DNA of 34,137 nucleotides from an uncultured Eubacteriales bacterium. GTDB taxonomy: Bacteria > Bacillota > Clostridia > Christensenellales > Borkfalkiaceae. Position 1 is the stretch's first letter, and each line of letters starts with the position of its first letter. A model generated the notes under the pieces. It was not told the DNA's origin, did not search any database, and saw only the letters and a list, made by a program, of their open reading frames with translations. A program made the position numbers and the translations under genes. Shown here piece after piece: positions 22,557 to 31,846 of the stretch. Location of the stretch: contig CAJLXC010000006.1 of NCBI GenBank assembly GCA_905210545.1, positions 1-34,137 of the forward strand, read 5' to 3'.

Positions 22557-23597
22557 ATGAAAACGGCATTGATAACCGGAATAACCGGTCAGGACGGCAG
22601 CTTTCTCGCCGAATTTTTGTTGGAAAAAGGCTATTCGGTTCACGGAATAGTAAGAAGATCTTCCGTGAGCAATACTCAAAGAATAAATCATCTTATCGCG
22701 GAAGGCTCGGTCGTGCTGCACGACGGAGATCTGAGCGATTCCTCCTGCCTTATAAGAATAATCGGAGAAGTTAAGCCGGACGAAATATACAACCTTGCGG
22801 CGCAGAGTCACGTGCAGGTCAGTTTTGACGTTCCCGAATATTCGGGCGATATAGACGCGCTCGGAGTATTAAGAATTCTCGAAGCCGTCAGAATAACCGG
22901 ACTTGAGAAAAAATGCAGAATTTATCAGGCTTCCACGTCCGAATTGTACGGCAAGGTAGAAGAAGTTCCGCAAAAAGAAACCACTCCGTTTCATCCGTAC
23001 AGTCCTTACGCCGTGGCAAAGCTTTACGGCTACTGGATCGTAAAGGAATACAGGGCAGCCTACGGAATGTTCGCGGTCAACGGCATACTTTTCAATCACG
23101 AATCGGAAAGGCGCGGCGAAAACTTCGTTACGCGCAAAATTACTCTCGCGGTAAGCAGAATCGCGCTCGGCTTGCAGGATCGTCTCGAGCTCGGCAATCT
23201 CGATTCTCTGCGCGACTGGGGTTACGCCAAGGATTACGTGGAGTGTATGTGGCTTATGCTTCAACAGGAAAAGCCCGAGGATTTCGTTATCGCGACGGGC
23301 GTTCAGCATACCGTCCGCGATTTTACGGAAAAGGCTTTTGCGTGCGCGGGCATTACGATACGATGGGAAGGCTTTGGCATAGACGAAAAGGGGTACGACG
23401 CGAAAACGGGGAAATTGCTCGTTTCGGTAAATCCCAGATGGTTCAGACCTACCGACGTAGATAATCTGTGGGGCGATCCGACGAAAGCGAAAACCGTTCT
23501 CGGCTGGAATCCGCAGAAAACGAGTTACGAAGAACTGATAAAAATCATGGTCGCACACGACCTTAAAGAAGCAGAAAAAGAAATCGGAAGAAAATAA
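22557..23597 (+). CDS. gmd: GDP-mannose 4,6-dehydratase
   Basis: It converts GDP-mannose to GDP-4-keto-6-deoxymannose, the committed step to GDP-L-fucose. It is a short-chain dehydrogenase fold with the NADP-binding ITGITGQDGSFLAEFLLEKG at the N-terminus, VHGIVRRSS for cofactor specificity, AAQSHVQVSFDVPEYSGDID, STSELYG, and the catalytic Tyr151-x3-Lys155 in SPYAVAKLYGYWIVKEYR. LFNHESERRGENFVTRKI and LGNLDSLRDWGYAKDYVE are near-invariant Gmd blocks, and RPTDVDNLWGDPTKAKTVLG closes the fold. Length (346 residues) is normal. The start at 22557 follows GGAG by eight bases; an in-frame upstream start at 22476 would overlap the fusion gene and add an unrelated basic stretch. Confidence 0.96.
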   Translation: MKTALITGITGQDGSFLAEFLLEKGYSVHGIVRRSSVSNTQRINHLIAEGSVVLHDGDLSDSSCLIRIIGEVKPDEIYNLAAQSHVQVSFDVPEYSGDIDALGVLRILEAVRITGLEKKCRIYQASTSELYGKVEEVPQKETTPFHPYSPYAVAKLYGYWIVKEYRAAYGMFAVNGILFNHESERRGENFVTRKITLAVSRIALGLQDRLELGNLDSLRDWGYAKDYVECMWLMLQQEKPEDFVIATGVQHTVRDFTEKAFACAGITIRWEGFGIDEKGYDAKTGKLLVSVNPRWFRPTDVDNLWGDPTKAKTVLGWNPQKTSYEELIKIMVAHDLKEAEKEIGRK

Positions 23598-23600
23598 ATA

Positions 23601-24542
23601 ATGAATAAAGATTCCAAAATATACGTCGCGGGACACGCCGGTATGGTGGGTTCTGCGATATGCAGAAGACTTAAAGCCGAAAATTACGTTAATATCTGCA
23701 CGAAATCGCATAAAGAACTTGACCTGACAAGACAGTCTGAAGTAGAAGACTTTTTTGCAACCGAAAAACCCGAATACGTCTTTCTGGCGGCGGCAAAAGT
23801 CGGCGGTATCATCGCAAACAGCAGACACGGCGCGGACTTTATGTACGACAATATGATTCTCGAAATGAACGTGATTCATTCGGCGTGGAAAAACGGATGC
23901 AAAAAGCTTATGTTTTTAGGCTCTTCCTGCATATATCCGCGACTCGCGCCGCAGCCGATGAAGGAAGACTGCCTTCTCACGAGTTCTCTCGAAAAGACAA
24001 ACGAGGCTTACGCTCTCGCCAAAATTTCGGGGCTTAAATACTGCGAATACTTAAACGTTCAATACGGCACGGACTATATTTCCGTCATGCCGACGAATTT
24101 ATACGGACCTAACGATAATTATCATCCGGAGCACAGCCACGTTCTGCCCGCGCTCATAAGGCGGTTTCACGAGGCGAAAGTTTCGGGCGCGAAAGAGGTG
24201 GTTTGCTGGGGAACGGGCGCGCCGCTCAGAGAGTTTTTATACGTAGACGACCTTGCGGACGCGTGCGTGTTTCTTATGAACAACTACTCGGGCAACGAAA
24301 CGGTCAATCTCGGCACGGGTAAAGAGCTTTCTATAAAACAGCTCACAGAACTCGTCGCAAAAGTCGTAGGCTATACGGGTAAAATCTCGTGGGACAGCAC
24401 AAAGCCCGACGGCACGCCGAGAAAACTTCTCGACGTATCAAAGCTTTCTTCGCTCGGCTGGCATTATAAAACGGAGCTTGAAGACGGTATCAGACTCACT
24501 TATGCGGATTTCCTTAACAATCCGATGAGAGCGGAACGCTGA
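23601..24542 (+). CDS. fcl: GDP-L-fucose synthase
   Basis: It epimerises and reduces the Gmd product to GDP-L-fucose using NADPH. Visible features are the cofactor loop VAGHAGMVGSAICRRL, AAAKVGGIIANSRHGADFM, FLGSSCIYPRLAPQPMKED, and the catalytic Tyr137-x3-Lys141 in NEAYALAKISGLKYCEYLN. VMPTNLYGPNDNYHPEHSHV and GTGAPLREFLYVDDLADAC follow. All are hallmark blocks of Fcl/WcaG. At 313 residues it is full length. It starts four bases after the gmd stop with only a weak ribosome binding site. It completes the fructose-6-P to GDP-L-fucose route within one operon and is the last gene of the exopolysaccharide locus. Confidence 0.96.
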   Translation: MNKDSKIYVAGHAGMVGSAICRRLKAENYVNICTKSHKELDLTRQSEVEDFFATEKPEYVFLAAAKVGGIIANSRHGADFMYDNMILEMNVIHSAWKNGCKKLMFLGSSCIYPRLAPQPMKEDCLLTSSLEKTNEAYALAKISGLKYCEYLNVQYGTDYISVMPTNLYGPNDNYHPEHSHVLPALIRRFHEAKVSGAKEVVCWGTGAPLREFLYVDDLADACVFLMNNYSGNETVNLGTGKELSIKQLTELVAKVVGYTGKISWDSTKPDGTPRKLLDVSKLSSLGWHYKTELEDGIRLTYADFLNNPMRAER

Positions 24543-24570
24543 ATTATTATTTTTTTGAACTCAATTATCC

Positions 24571-24599
24571 TTGACTATTTTTGTCGGGAGAGTTAAAAT
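24571..24599 (+). promoter_or_regulatory. Predicted promoter of prs
   Basis: TTGACT at 24571-24576, a 17-base spacer and TAAAAT at 24594-24599. It gives a leader of about 40 bases ending in AGGAG before the ATG at 24645. It has no extended -10, unlike the exopolysaccharide promoters. Confidence 0.65.
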
Positions 24600-24644
24600 A
24601 ATTACGGTACTATATGTACGAAAAGTTACATTAGGAGAAAAGTT

Positions 24645-25598
24645 ATGATAACACACGGCACTAAGATCGAAGTCCTTTCGGGGAATTCCAACAGACCGCT
24701 CGCAGAAGCGGTGGCTAAAGAGCTTAATCTTCCGCTTTCCGCGGCAGAGGTCGGCAAGTTCTCGGACGGAGAGATCAGCATCACTCTTCCGCAGACGGTG
24801 AGAGGCAAAGACGTTTTTATCATTCAGTCCACTTCTTATCCCGTAAACGATAATCTGATGGAACTGCTTATTATGATCGACGCCTGCAAACGCGCTTCGG
24901 CGGGACGCATAACCGCGGTTATGCCGTATTTCGGATACGCTCGTCAGGACAGAAAGGCTCGCCCCAGAGATCCCATCACGGCAAAACTCGTTGCGGATAT
25001 TCTTACCAGCGCGGGCGCGAACAGAGTTATGACGATGGATTTGCACGCGGCGCAGATTCAGGGCTTTTTCGAAATACCCGTAGATCACCTTTACGGCGCG
25101 CCGTTGCTTGCCAAATATTTCAAGAACAAAATGGACGAAAACTGGGTTGTCGTATCTCCCGATATGGGCAGCGTGGGAAGAGCGAGAAATTTCGCTTCGC
25201 GCGTGGACGCTTCTATAGCGATAGTCGATAAACGCCGTCCCAAAGCAAACGCCGTAGAAATTATGAACATTATCGGCGACGTGAAAGGCAAAACCTGCCT
25301 TATGGTAGACGATATGATCGATACCGCCGGCACGATATGTCAGGGTGCGGAAGCTCTTATGAAAAACGGCGCGAAAGAAGTTTATGCCTGCTGTACGCAC
25401 GGCGTATTCTCAGGTCCTGCCATGGACAGAATAACCGGCTCTCCCATAAAAGAACTTCTCGTTCTCGATACCATCGATATGCCCGATAACGTGAAGAACA
25501 ACTCTAAAATCAAGGTTATGTCCGTTGCCAAGCTTATAGCGAGAGCGATAACCACGGTATATTCCGATTCTTCGCTTTCCGCTATTTACGAAGACTGA
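24645..25598 (+). CDS. prs: Ribose-phosphate pyrophosphokinase (PRPP synthetase)
   Basis: It makes PRPP from ribose-5-phosphate and ATP for nucleotide, His and Trp synthesis. Class I features: LSGNSNRPLAEAVAKEL, VGKFSDGEISITLPQTVRGK, IIQSTSYPVNDNLMELLIMI, the flexible-loop sequence MPYFGYARQDRKARPRDPIT, DLHAAQIQGFFEIPVDHLYG, and the PRPP loop LMVDDMIDTAGTI. It has 317 residues, the usual length. The start follows AGGAG by eight bases. A good promoter lies upstream and a terminator downstream, so it appears to be a single-gene unit separating the polysaccharide locus from the pth-mfd genes. Confidence 0.97.
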   Translation: MITHGTKIEVLSGNSNRPLAEAVAKELNLPLSAAEVGKFSDGEISITLPQTVRGKDVFIIQSTSYPVNDNLMELLIMIDACKRASAGRITAVMPYFGYARQDRKARPRDPITAKLVADILTSAGANRVMTMDLHAAQIQGFFEIPVDHLYGAPLLAKYFKNKMDENWVVVSPDMGSVGRARNFASRVDASIAIVDKRRPKANAVEIMNIIGDVKGKTCLMVDDMIDTAGTICQGAEALMKNGAKEVYACCTHGVFSGPAMDRITGSPIKELLVLDTIDMPDNVKNNSKIKVMSVAKLIARAITTVYSDSSLSAIYED

Positions 25599-25615
25599 TA
25601 GTAAAAACTCAAAAG

Positions 25616-25644
25616 AAAAGCCGTTTTGGAAAAAAACGGCTTTT
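25616..25644 (+). terminator. Rho-independent terminator after prs
   Basis: AAAAGCCGTTTT (25616-25627) pairs with AAAACGGCTTTT (25633-25644) around a five-base loop, with four T residues ending the 3' arm. It is symmetric and lies 18 bases after the prs stop. Confidence 0.82.
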
Positions 25645-25659
25645 ACCGATTTTAAAAAG

Positions 25660-25694
25660 CCCGCGTTTTCCGCTTCTTGTCGGAAACGCGCGGG
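25660..25694 (+). promoter_or_regulatory. GC-rich hairpin just upstream of the pth ribosome binding site
   Basis: CCCGCG (25660-25665) pairs with CGCGGG (25689-25694), and TTTCCG (25667-25672) with CGGAAA (25681-25686); a small internal loop separates the two stems and the terminal loop is 8 bases. It ends four bases before the pth site GGAG (25699-25702). No T-tract follows. It may be a 5' stabilising stem or restrict ribosome access; the role is not shown. Confidence 0.5.
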
Positions 25695-25706
25695 GAACGG
25701 AGAAAA

Positions 25707-26285
25707 ATGAAGCTGATCGTCGGTCTGGGTAATCCCGACAAAGAATATCTCAACACTTTTCATAATTTAGGGTTTATGTTCGCCGACAAGGTTGCGGAAA
25801 AACTCGGCGCGTCGTTTATAAAAGAAAAATGCCGCGCAAGCGTTGCGGAAGCGAGAATCGGCGGCGAAAAAATACTTATCGCAAAACCGCTGACGTATAT
25901 GAATCTTTCGGGCGAAAGCGTGAGAGAACTCGTTTCGTTTTATAAAATCGACCTTAAAGACGTTATAATCGTTTACGACGATTACGATCTCGTCAAAGGG
26001 AATTTAAGAATCCGTGAAAGCGGCTCTGCGGGAACGCATAACGGAATGCGTAATATCGTAAAAGAACTCGGCTCGGAAAATTTCGCGAGAATAAGAATAG
26101 GCTTTCACCCGGAAGGAGAAGAACTTAAAATACCCATAATAAATCTCGTGCTTTCGGGGATAAAACAGGCGGATAAACCGCTTTTCGATAAAGCGATAAA
26201 CGCCGCGGCGGAAGCCGCTTTAGCTTTTGCTTCCGGCAGTTCCGTGCAGGAAATAATGCAAAAATACAACGGCAAACCGCAATAG
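25707..26285 (+). CDS. pth: Peptidyl-tRNA hydrolase
   Basis: It releases peptides from prematurely dissociated peptidyl-tRNA so that tRNA can be reused. The N-terminus LIVGLGNPDKEYLNTFHNLG contains the catalytic His19. The usual T-R-H-N is F-H-N preceded by T here, a mild variation. LIAKPLTYMNLSGESVRELV, the catalytic-Asp strand VIIVYDDYDLVKGNLRIRES, and GTHNGMRNIVKELGSENFAR with RIRIG are all present. At 192 residues it is normal length. The start at 25707 is five bases after CGGAG; an in-frame GTG at 25677 lies inside the leader hairpin and is unlikely. It is followed after 40 bases by mfd, a common clostridial order. Confidence 0.96.
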   Translation: MKLIVGLGNPDKEYLNTFHNLGFMFADKVAEKLGASFIKEKCRASVAEARIGGEKILIAKPLTYMNLSGESVRELVSFYKIDLKDVIIVYDDYDLVKGNLRIRESGSAGTHNGMRNIVKELGSENFARIRIGFHPEGEELKIPIINLVLSGIKQADKPLFDKAINAAAEAALAFASGSSVQEIMQKYNGKPQ

Positions 26286-26325
26286 TCTTTTTATCGCGCA
26301 AAACAATGCCGTATAAATTTTATAT

Positions 26326-29300
26326 ATGCTCGAAGAACTTTTAAAACTTAAAGACGGGGCGAATACCGTAAGCGAGTTTACGGAAGCGATCCGCCGGGGA
26401 ATACCCTCGGCGGTTTTCGGCGTGAACGAAGCGTTTAAAGCGTTCCTTGCGGCGAACGTCGATTCGCCCGTTTTATACGTCGCTAAAGATATGGTTACGG
26501 CTTCCGCCGCGGCGGAGCTTATCGCGGAGTTTTCGAAAAAGAAGACGGTTTATATTCCGCCCAAAGACGAAATTCTCGTGTCCGCAAAGGCGTATTCCAA
26601 GGATATTTCGTTTGAAAGAATAAAGGCGTTGTACGAAGCTTCTTTTGCGGACGTTATCGTAACCACCGCGGACGCGCTTATGCAGACCGCGCCGAAAAAA
26701 ACAGAGAAAATAACTCTCGTAAGGGGCGAAGACGCAAGTCAGGAAGAAACCGTAAAGGAACTTGTAAGGTTCGGTTACAGACGAGTGGAAAAAACCGAAA
26801 GCAAAGCGACGTTTTCGCTCCGCGGCGACGTTCTGGACGTTTTTCCGATTAACGCGGAAGTCCCCGTGAGAATAGACTTTTTCGGGGATTGCGTGGAGAG
26901 CATAAAAAAATTCGATCCCGAAACGCGGGCGAGCCTCGGGTTTACGGACGAGGTAACCGTTCTGCAAGCCTTTGAATTTCTTATTTCGGACGAAGACGCC
27001 GCGCTTGCGGAAGCCGTTATCAAAAACGAACTGCGTTCCGCCGACAAAGACGCGCGCGCGAATTTAAGAATGCTCGCTGACGAGATAACCGTAGCGAAAG
27101 AAAATTCGGACGCGGACGTGTTGTCCGTTCTTTCACCGCTATCGGAAAACTGCGGCGACTTGTTCGGCTTTTTAAAAGACGACGCCGTCGTTATTATCGA
27201 CGAAGCGAAAAGAATCAAAGAAATCGCGGATTTAAGCGAGCGCGAATTTACCGAGCGATATAACTCTCTCAAAAAAACGGGGGAAGTCTTTTCTTTCGCC
27301 GCGAGAAATCTTTGCGGAACGGAAGAGCTTACGGGCAAGCTTAAAAAATTTCGTCTTGCCGCGTTGCAGACGTTATCGACCGCGATTCCGTTTTTTAACC
27401 CGCTGCAGGTGTTTAACCCGCAGGTGGGCGGCGTATCTAATTATCGGCTCGACTTTAAAGAGCTTTTCACCGATATAAACAACTGGCTTTACGGCGGGTA
27501 TTCGGTGCTTATAACGACGGGCGACGCCAAACGCGCGCGGAATTTATGCGCCGATTTAAGCGACAGGGGCATCGCTTCTTCCGTAGATACGCGCGGAGAA
27601 ATCAAAGGCGTTAGCATTTCTTCCGAAAAACTTTCGTGCGGGTTCGTGTTCCACGAAACCAAGACCGTGGTTATAGGCAGCGGAAATCTTTTCGCAAAAC
27701 CCGTCGCGGCAAGAAAAATAAAACTAAAAAGCAAGGGCTTTTTCACCGCGCCGGAAAAGGGCGATTATTGCGTACACGAAACGCACGGTATAGGCAGGGT
27801 TCTCGGCAACAAGAGAATTTCCACCGCGGAAGGCACTAAGGATTATATTTCGGTAGAATACGCCGGCGGTGACGTTTTGCATATACCCGTCGAGCAGATG
27901 GATATACTCACGCGGTATCTCGGCGGAGAGAAAAAGCCTCGGCTTTCTAAAATCGGCGGCGCGGACTTCGATAAAATCAAAAAAGCCGTTAAAGAAAGCA
28001 TTAAAAAGATGTCTTTCGACTTAAAAAAACTGTACGAAGAAAGAGAGACCGCCCAAGGCTATAAATTCGTTTGCGACGAAGAGCTTGAAAACGCTTTCGC
28101 CGCGGCGTTCCCGTTCGAAGAAACAGCGGATCAGGAGATTTGCGACAGAGAAATCAAAGAGGATATGACGAGCGGAAAGGTTATGGACAGGCTCGTCTGC
28201 GGCGACGTCGGGTTCGGCAAAACGGAAGTGGCGTTCAGAGCGGTTTTCCGCGCGATTGCAAACGGCAAGCAAGCCGCTATGCTCGCGCCGACTACCATTT
28301 TAACCGAACAACATTTCAACACCGCAAAAGAAAGATTTAAGGATTTCGGCGTTAAAATCGCCGTTCTTAACCGATTCAAAACGGATAAAGAGCAGCGGCT
28401 TATTTTAAAGTCTCTCGAAAAGGGCGAAATAGATTTTATCATCGGCACGCACCGGCTTTTGAGCAAGGACGTAAAATTTAAAGACCTCGGTATTCTCGTG
28501 CTTGACGAAGAACAGCGTTTCGGCGTGGAGCATAAAGAAAAAATCAAACTGCTTAAAAAGAACGTAGACGCGCTTACGCTTACCGCGACGCCCATACCGA
28601 GAACGTTGCACATGTCGCTTTCCGGCATACGATCGATAAGCGTTATCAATACGCCGCCAAAAAAACGTCTGCCCGTGCAGACCTACGTTACGGAAGAAAG
28701 CGAAGGCTTGATAAAGGACGCCGTTTCGCGCGAAGCGAATCGCGGCGGGCAGTCGTTTATACTCTATAACAGAATAGAAAGCATCTTCACTTTCGCCGCA
28801 CGGCTCGCCGCGCTTATGCCGGAGCTTAAATTCACCGTCGTTCACGGCAGAATGGACGAGCGCGTCATGGAAAAGAACGTGATGGATTTTTACGAGGGAA
28901 AAAGCAACGTTCTCGTTTCCACCACGATTATAGAAAACGGTATCGATTTGCCAAAGGCGAACACGCTTATCGTCATAGACGCGGATAATCTCGGTCTGTC
29001 CACGTTGTATCAGCTTAAAGGCAGAGTGGGGAGGAGCGACAGACTTGCTTATGCGTATTTTACATTCAAGCGCGAAAAGATTCTGAGCGATACGGCGTTC
29101 GACAGGCTTAACGCCATTATAGAGTTTGCCGAAATGGGCAGCGGTATAAAAATAGCGATGCGAGACCTCGAAATCCGCGGCGCGGGCAATATTTTAGGCG
29201 CGGAACAGCACGGACACATGGATAAAATAGGTTACGAGCTGTATTCCAAGCTTTTAAGAGAAGAACTTTCAGGCAAAGAGGAAAAAATCCCCGAGCTCGA

Positions 29301-29727
29301 CGTGAGAGTGACGGCGTTTATTCCCGAAACGTATATAGAAAGCGAAACTTCGAGAATGGACGCTTATAAAGAAATCGCGGAACTCGGTTCGATTAAAGCC
29401 GAACAAGAGTTCGCTGCGGAAACGGAGAACGTTTACGGTCCGTTGCCGACGGAGCTTAAAAACCTTATGGCGATAGCCGTGGTTAAATTCCTCGCGATGA
29501 AAACGGGCGTCTCGGAAATAGTCGTAAGAAAGGGCGAAACGAGTCTTTCTTTTGAAAATTTCAATGCGTTCGCAAACGAAAAACTGATGCGCGCGACGGA
29601 AAAATATTCCGATACGGTAAAAATATCTATGTCGGCGGTTCCCAAACTCGAATTCGCCGCAAACGGAAGAACCAACGAAGAAATGCTTAAAGTAATGCGC
29701 GAGTTTTTAGTCGAAGTCGCGGGTTAA
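26326..29727 (+). CDS. mfd: Transcription-repair coupling factor
   Basis: This ATP-driven DNA translocase removes stalled RNA polymerase and recruits UvrAB to the template strand. The N-terminal UvrB-like region (residues about 1-330) contains FSLRGDVLDVFPINAEVPVR. The RNA-polymerase-interacting CarD-like domain starts near residue 480 (KGDYCVHETHGIGRVLGNKR). The helicase core has Walker A GDVGFGKTE (Gly626-Glu634), LDEEQRFGV (Asp727-Gln730), LTATPIPRTLHMSLSGIR, and motif VI TLYQLKGRVGRSDR. The C-terminal autoinhibitory domain follows. At 1133 residues it is full length for Bacillota. The ATG has no ribosome binding site; a TATAAA box ends about nine bases before it, so translation may depend on coupling with pth or on a short-leader transcript. 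Confidence 0.97.
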   Translation: MLEELLKLKDGANTVSEFTEAIRRGIPSAVFGVNEAFKAFLAANVDSPVLYVAKDMVTASAAAELIAEFSKKKTVYIPPKDEILVSAKAYSKDISFERIKALYEASFADVIVTTADALMQTAPKKTEKITLVRGEDASQEETVKELVRFGYRRVEKTESKATFSLRGDVLDVFPINAEVPVRIDFFGDCVESIKKFDPETRASLGFTDEVTVLQAFEFLISDEDAALAEAVIKNELRSADKDARANLRMLADEITVAKENSDADVLSVLSPLSENCGDLFGFLKDDAVVIIDEAKRIKEIADLSEREFTERYNSLKKTGEVFSFAARNLCGTEELTGKLKKFRLAALQTLSTAIPFFNPLQVFNPQVGGVSNYRLDFKELFTDINNWLYGGYSVLITTGDAKRARNLCADLSDRGIASSVDTRGEIKGVSISSEKLSCGFVFHETKTVVIGSGNLFAKPVAARKIKLKSKGFFTAPEKGDYCVHETHGIGRVLGNKRISTAEGTKDYISVEYAGGDVLHIPVEQMDILTRYLGGEKKPRLSKIGGADFDKIKKAVKESIKKMSFDLKKLYEERETAQGYKFVCDEELENAFAAAFPFEETADQEICDREIKEDMTSGKVMDRLVCGDVGFGKTEVAFRAVFRAIANGKQAAMLAPTTILTEQHFNTAKERFKDFGVKIAVLNRFKTDKEQRLILKSLEKGEIDFIIGTHRLLSKDVKFKDLGILVLDEEQRFGVEHKEKIKLLKKNVDALTLTATPIPRTLHMSLSGIRSISVINTPPKKRLPVQTYVTEESEGLIKDAVSREANRGGQSFILYNRIESIFTFAARLAALMPELKFTVVHGRMDERVMEKNVMDFYEGKSNVLVSTTIIENGIDLPKANTLIVIDADNLGLSTLYQLKGRVGRSDRLAYAYFTFKREKILSDTAFDRLNAIIEFAEMGSGIKIAMRDLEIRGAGNILGAEQHGHMDKIGYELYSKLLREELSGKEEKIPELDVRVTAFIPETYIESETSRMDAYKEIAELGSIKAEQEFAAETENVYGPLPTELKNLMAIAVVKFLAMKTGVSEIVVRKGETSLSFENFNAFANEKLMRATEKYSDTVKISMSAVPKLEFAANGRTNEEMLKVMREFLVEVAG

Positions 29728-29844
29728 AGGGGAACGGTGCGAACCGAACGTGCTTTTAAGGCGCGCTTATCCGCGCGATTTAATGGCAGATAGCGGAAGT
29801 ATCAGGCTTTTCGGGAAAAACGAATATAAAAAACATAAAAACGA

Positions 29845-29873
29845 TTGCTTTTTTCTTTGCTTTGGTATATACT
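29845..29873 (+). promoter_or_regulatory. Predicted promoter of the foldase-like lipoprotein
   Basis: TTGCTT at 29845-29850, a 17-base spacer and TATACT at 29868-29873. It leaves a leader of about 40 bases with TTGGAG before the ATG at 29919. Between the mfd stop and this promoter I see only a small GC stem (29761-29776) without a good T-tract. Confidence 0.7.
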
Positions 29874-29918
29874 TAATAAAGTATAACAAGAAATTTAAAC
29901 AACTACTTGGAGAAAACT

Positions 29919-31775
29919 ATGAAAAAAAGATTTCTTTCTGTAATCTCTGCAGCGGTCGCGCTTATTATGTGCGTCGCCGTTTCGTCCGGCTGTAAGCTTA
30001 TTACCAAGGACAGCGAACGCGAGATGAACAGCGTGGTCGCCACCGTCAACGTTAACACGGAAGAACACGTGTATAAAAAAGATATGATAATGGCGTATTT
30101 AAGTTACGGGTATTATTACGTGCAGTATCAGGGATATACGCAGAAAAAGACCTTCGAGCTTATTCTGGATAATCTTATCAATAACAGAATTCTCGTTCAG
30201 CACGCGATGCAGGAAGCGGAAGATAATTCTATTATAGAAAACGACGCGGAAAAGAAATTCACCGTTGCTCGTTATCTTTCCGACGAGCAGCTGAACGAAG
30301 CCAGATACAACGCATATAAAAGCATAAACGATATGCTCGACAATTACGAAGACGACGGTTCGGAAGCACCTAAGGGTGATACTCTTACTCTGACCGCGAG
30401 AACCGTTCCTACGAACGCGAGCAACGCGACGGAAAAACTTACCGACGAAGATAAAGCGGAATACGTCAAAAAAGGCTTCGATACCGACAGTACGGAATAC
30501 AGAAGAGAAGCCAAAAACAAAATAATAAAACTTTTCAAAAACAACGGACTTTTAGGCACGGAATACGACGGAAAGGATATCACCAAAACCACGTATTACG
30601 AGAACCTTTACAAGAGCCATTGCGAAAACGAACTGCTTTCCGCTTATAATAAAAAGATCTCCGACGCGGCGAGAAAAGTCTCTTTCGAAGAACTCGAAAC
30701 CGCTTTCGCGGATAAACTCGACACTCAGAAAAGCTGGAGCAACGCGGACTTCGTTTCCGCGCTCGGCAACGCAAAAGCAAGCGATCCTATTTTATACAGC
30801 GCATACGGCTCTTACGGTTACGTCTATAACCTTCTTCTCGGCGTAAGCGATTACGAGAAAGCCGCGATCGAAAAAATAAAGACCGACGACGCGGATATTA
30901 CCGACGAAGAGTTCGGAGCAAAGCGCAACGAAATTCTCAAAACCATAACCGTTAAAGACCAGAGAGCAAGCTGGATTCTCTCCGGTTACGACTTTGACGG
31001 AACTAAATTTACCGGCGATTATACCTTTACCAAACCCGAAAACAGCTTGCCGTTCCAGGGTACGGTAAAGAAACTTAAAGACGAAGACAAAGATAAAAAA
31101 CAAAGCGCGGAATACTCCGTTACGGACGTTAAGACTTTCGGGTTAGAAGAGTTTATAACGTTTATGGACAACTACGTATACGGCGCGGCTCAGGAAGACG
31201 ACGCCTCTGCGAGAGCTCCCGAAGATGCGGTGAAAAAATGCGTTACCAAACCCGCGGGAGTAGAAGAGTATTCCGAAAAAATCAACGAGCTTTTGTTTGC
31301 GTTTTCTACCGACTCGGGTTCGCTCAACACCTGGAAAGGTTACGCGGTGAAACCCGCGGTCGACGGCTCCGACAGCGAAGAATACGTTCAGACTTTTGCG
31401 GACGCCGCAAGACAGCTTATCGAGCTTGGCGGAAACAGCTATATAATCGTCGCAACCGATTACGGTTATCACGTAATGTTCTATTCCGAGCTTTTGAATA
31501 AAGACTACGGATACGCAAATCTGACGGCATATCTCGATTCGCTTTCCATCGACAAGGGCGAAAGCTGGGCGAAATATCTCGAAAATATGCTTAACGAATG
31601 GGACGATTTCGAAGATACCGACAACTTCCTTTACACTTTCGTAAACTCGCTCACTTCGGCAAAAGTAACCGCCGCGCAGACTGCGGAAAACAACAAAGTG
31701 CTGAATAAGTATCGTTATGAAAGCGATAAATACGTTACCGTAAACAAAAATTCCTACGCCGACTTACTCGGTTGA
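29919..31775 (+). CDS. Lipoprotein, SurA/PrsA-like foldase candidate
   Basis: A secreted lipoprotein of 618 residues. The signal peptide MKKRFLSVISAAVALIMCVA ends in the lipobox SSGC (Cys25). Residues about 40-110 (VVATVNVNTEEHVYKKDMIM, then KKTFELILDNLINNRILVQH) have the form of the SurA/PrsA N-terminal chaperone domain: a beta start, then a helix with LI-N-R. The C-terminal part has a YGYHVMFYSELLNKDYGY segment like the final strand of a parvulin domain. I cannot trace a complete parvulin core, so isomerase activity is doubtful. The middle is helical, charged and Asp/Lys/Glu-rich. The start follows GGAG by seven bases; an upstream in-frame TTG at 29907 overlaps that site. It is a single gene with its own promoter. 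Confidence 0.7.
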   Translation: MKKRFLSVISAAVALIMCVAVSSGCKLITKDSEREMNSVVATVNVNTEEHVYKKDMIMAYLSYGYYYVQYQGYTQKKTFELILDNLINNRILVQHAMQEAEDNSIIENDAEKKFTVARYLSDEQLNEARYNAYKSINDMLDNYEDDGSEAPKGDTLTLTARTVPTNASNATEKLTDEDKAEYVKKGFDTDSTEYRREAKNKIIKLFKNNGLLGTEYDGKDITKTTYYENLYKSHCENELLSAYNKKISDAARKVSFEELETAFADKLDTQKSWSNADFVSALGNAKASDPILYSAYGSYGYVYNLLLGVSDYEKAAIEKIKTDDADITDEEFGAKRNEILKTITVKDQRASWILSGYDFDGTKFTGDYTFTKPENSLPFQGTVKKLKDEDKDKKQSAEYSVTDVKTFGLEEFITFMDNYVYGAAQEDDASARAPEDAVKKCVTKPAGVEEYSEKINELLFAFSTDSGSLNTWKGYAVKPAVDGSDSEEYVQTFADAARQLIELGGNSYIIVATDYGYHVMFYSELLNKDYGYANLTAYLDSLSIDKGESWAKYLENMLNEWDDFEDTDNFLYTFVNSLTSAKVTAAQTAENNKVLNKYRYESDKYVTVNKNSYADLLG

Positions 31776-31791
31776 TAAAACAAGACGGTAT

Positions 31792-31821
31792 AAGGGGCAA
31801 GACGAAAACGTTTTGCTCCTT
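31792..31821 (+). terminator. Hairpin after the foldase-like lipoprotein, possible terminator
   Basis: A 13-pair stem (31792-31804 with 31809-31821, two G-T wobbles) closes an AAAA loop. Only two T residues and an AT-rich tract follow, so termination would be partial. It lies 17 bases after the stop and 26 bases before the next ATG. Confidence 0.55.
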
Positions 31822-31846
31822 TAAAATTACTTTGATTTAAAAGAAA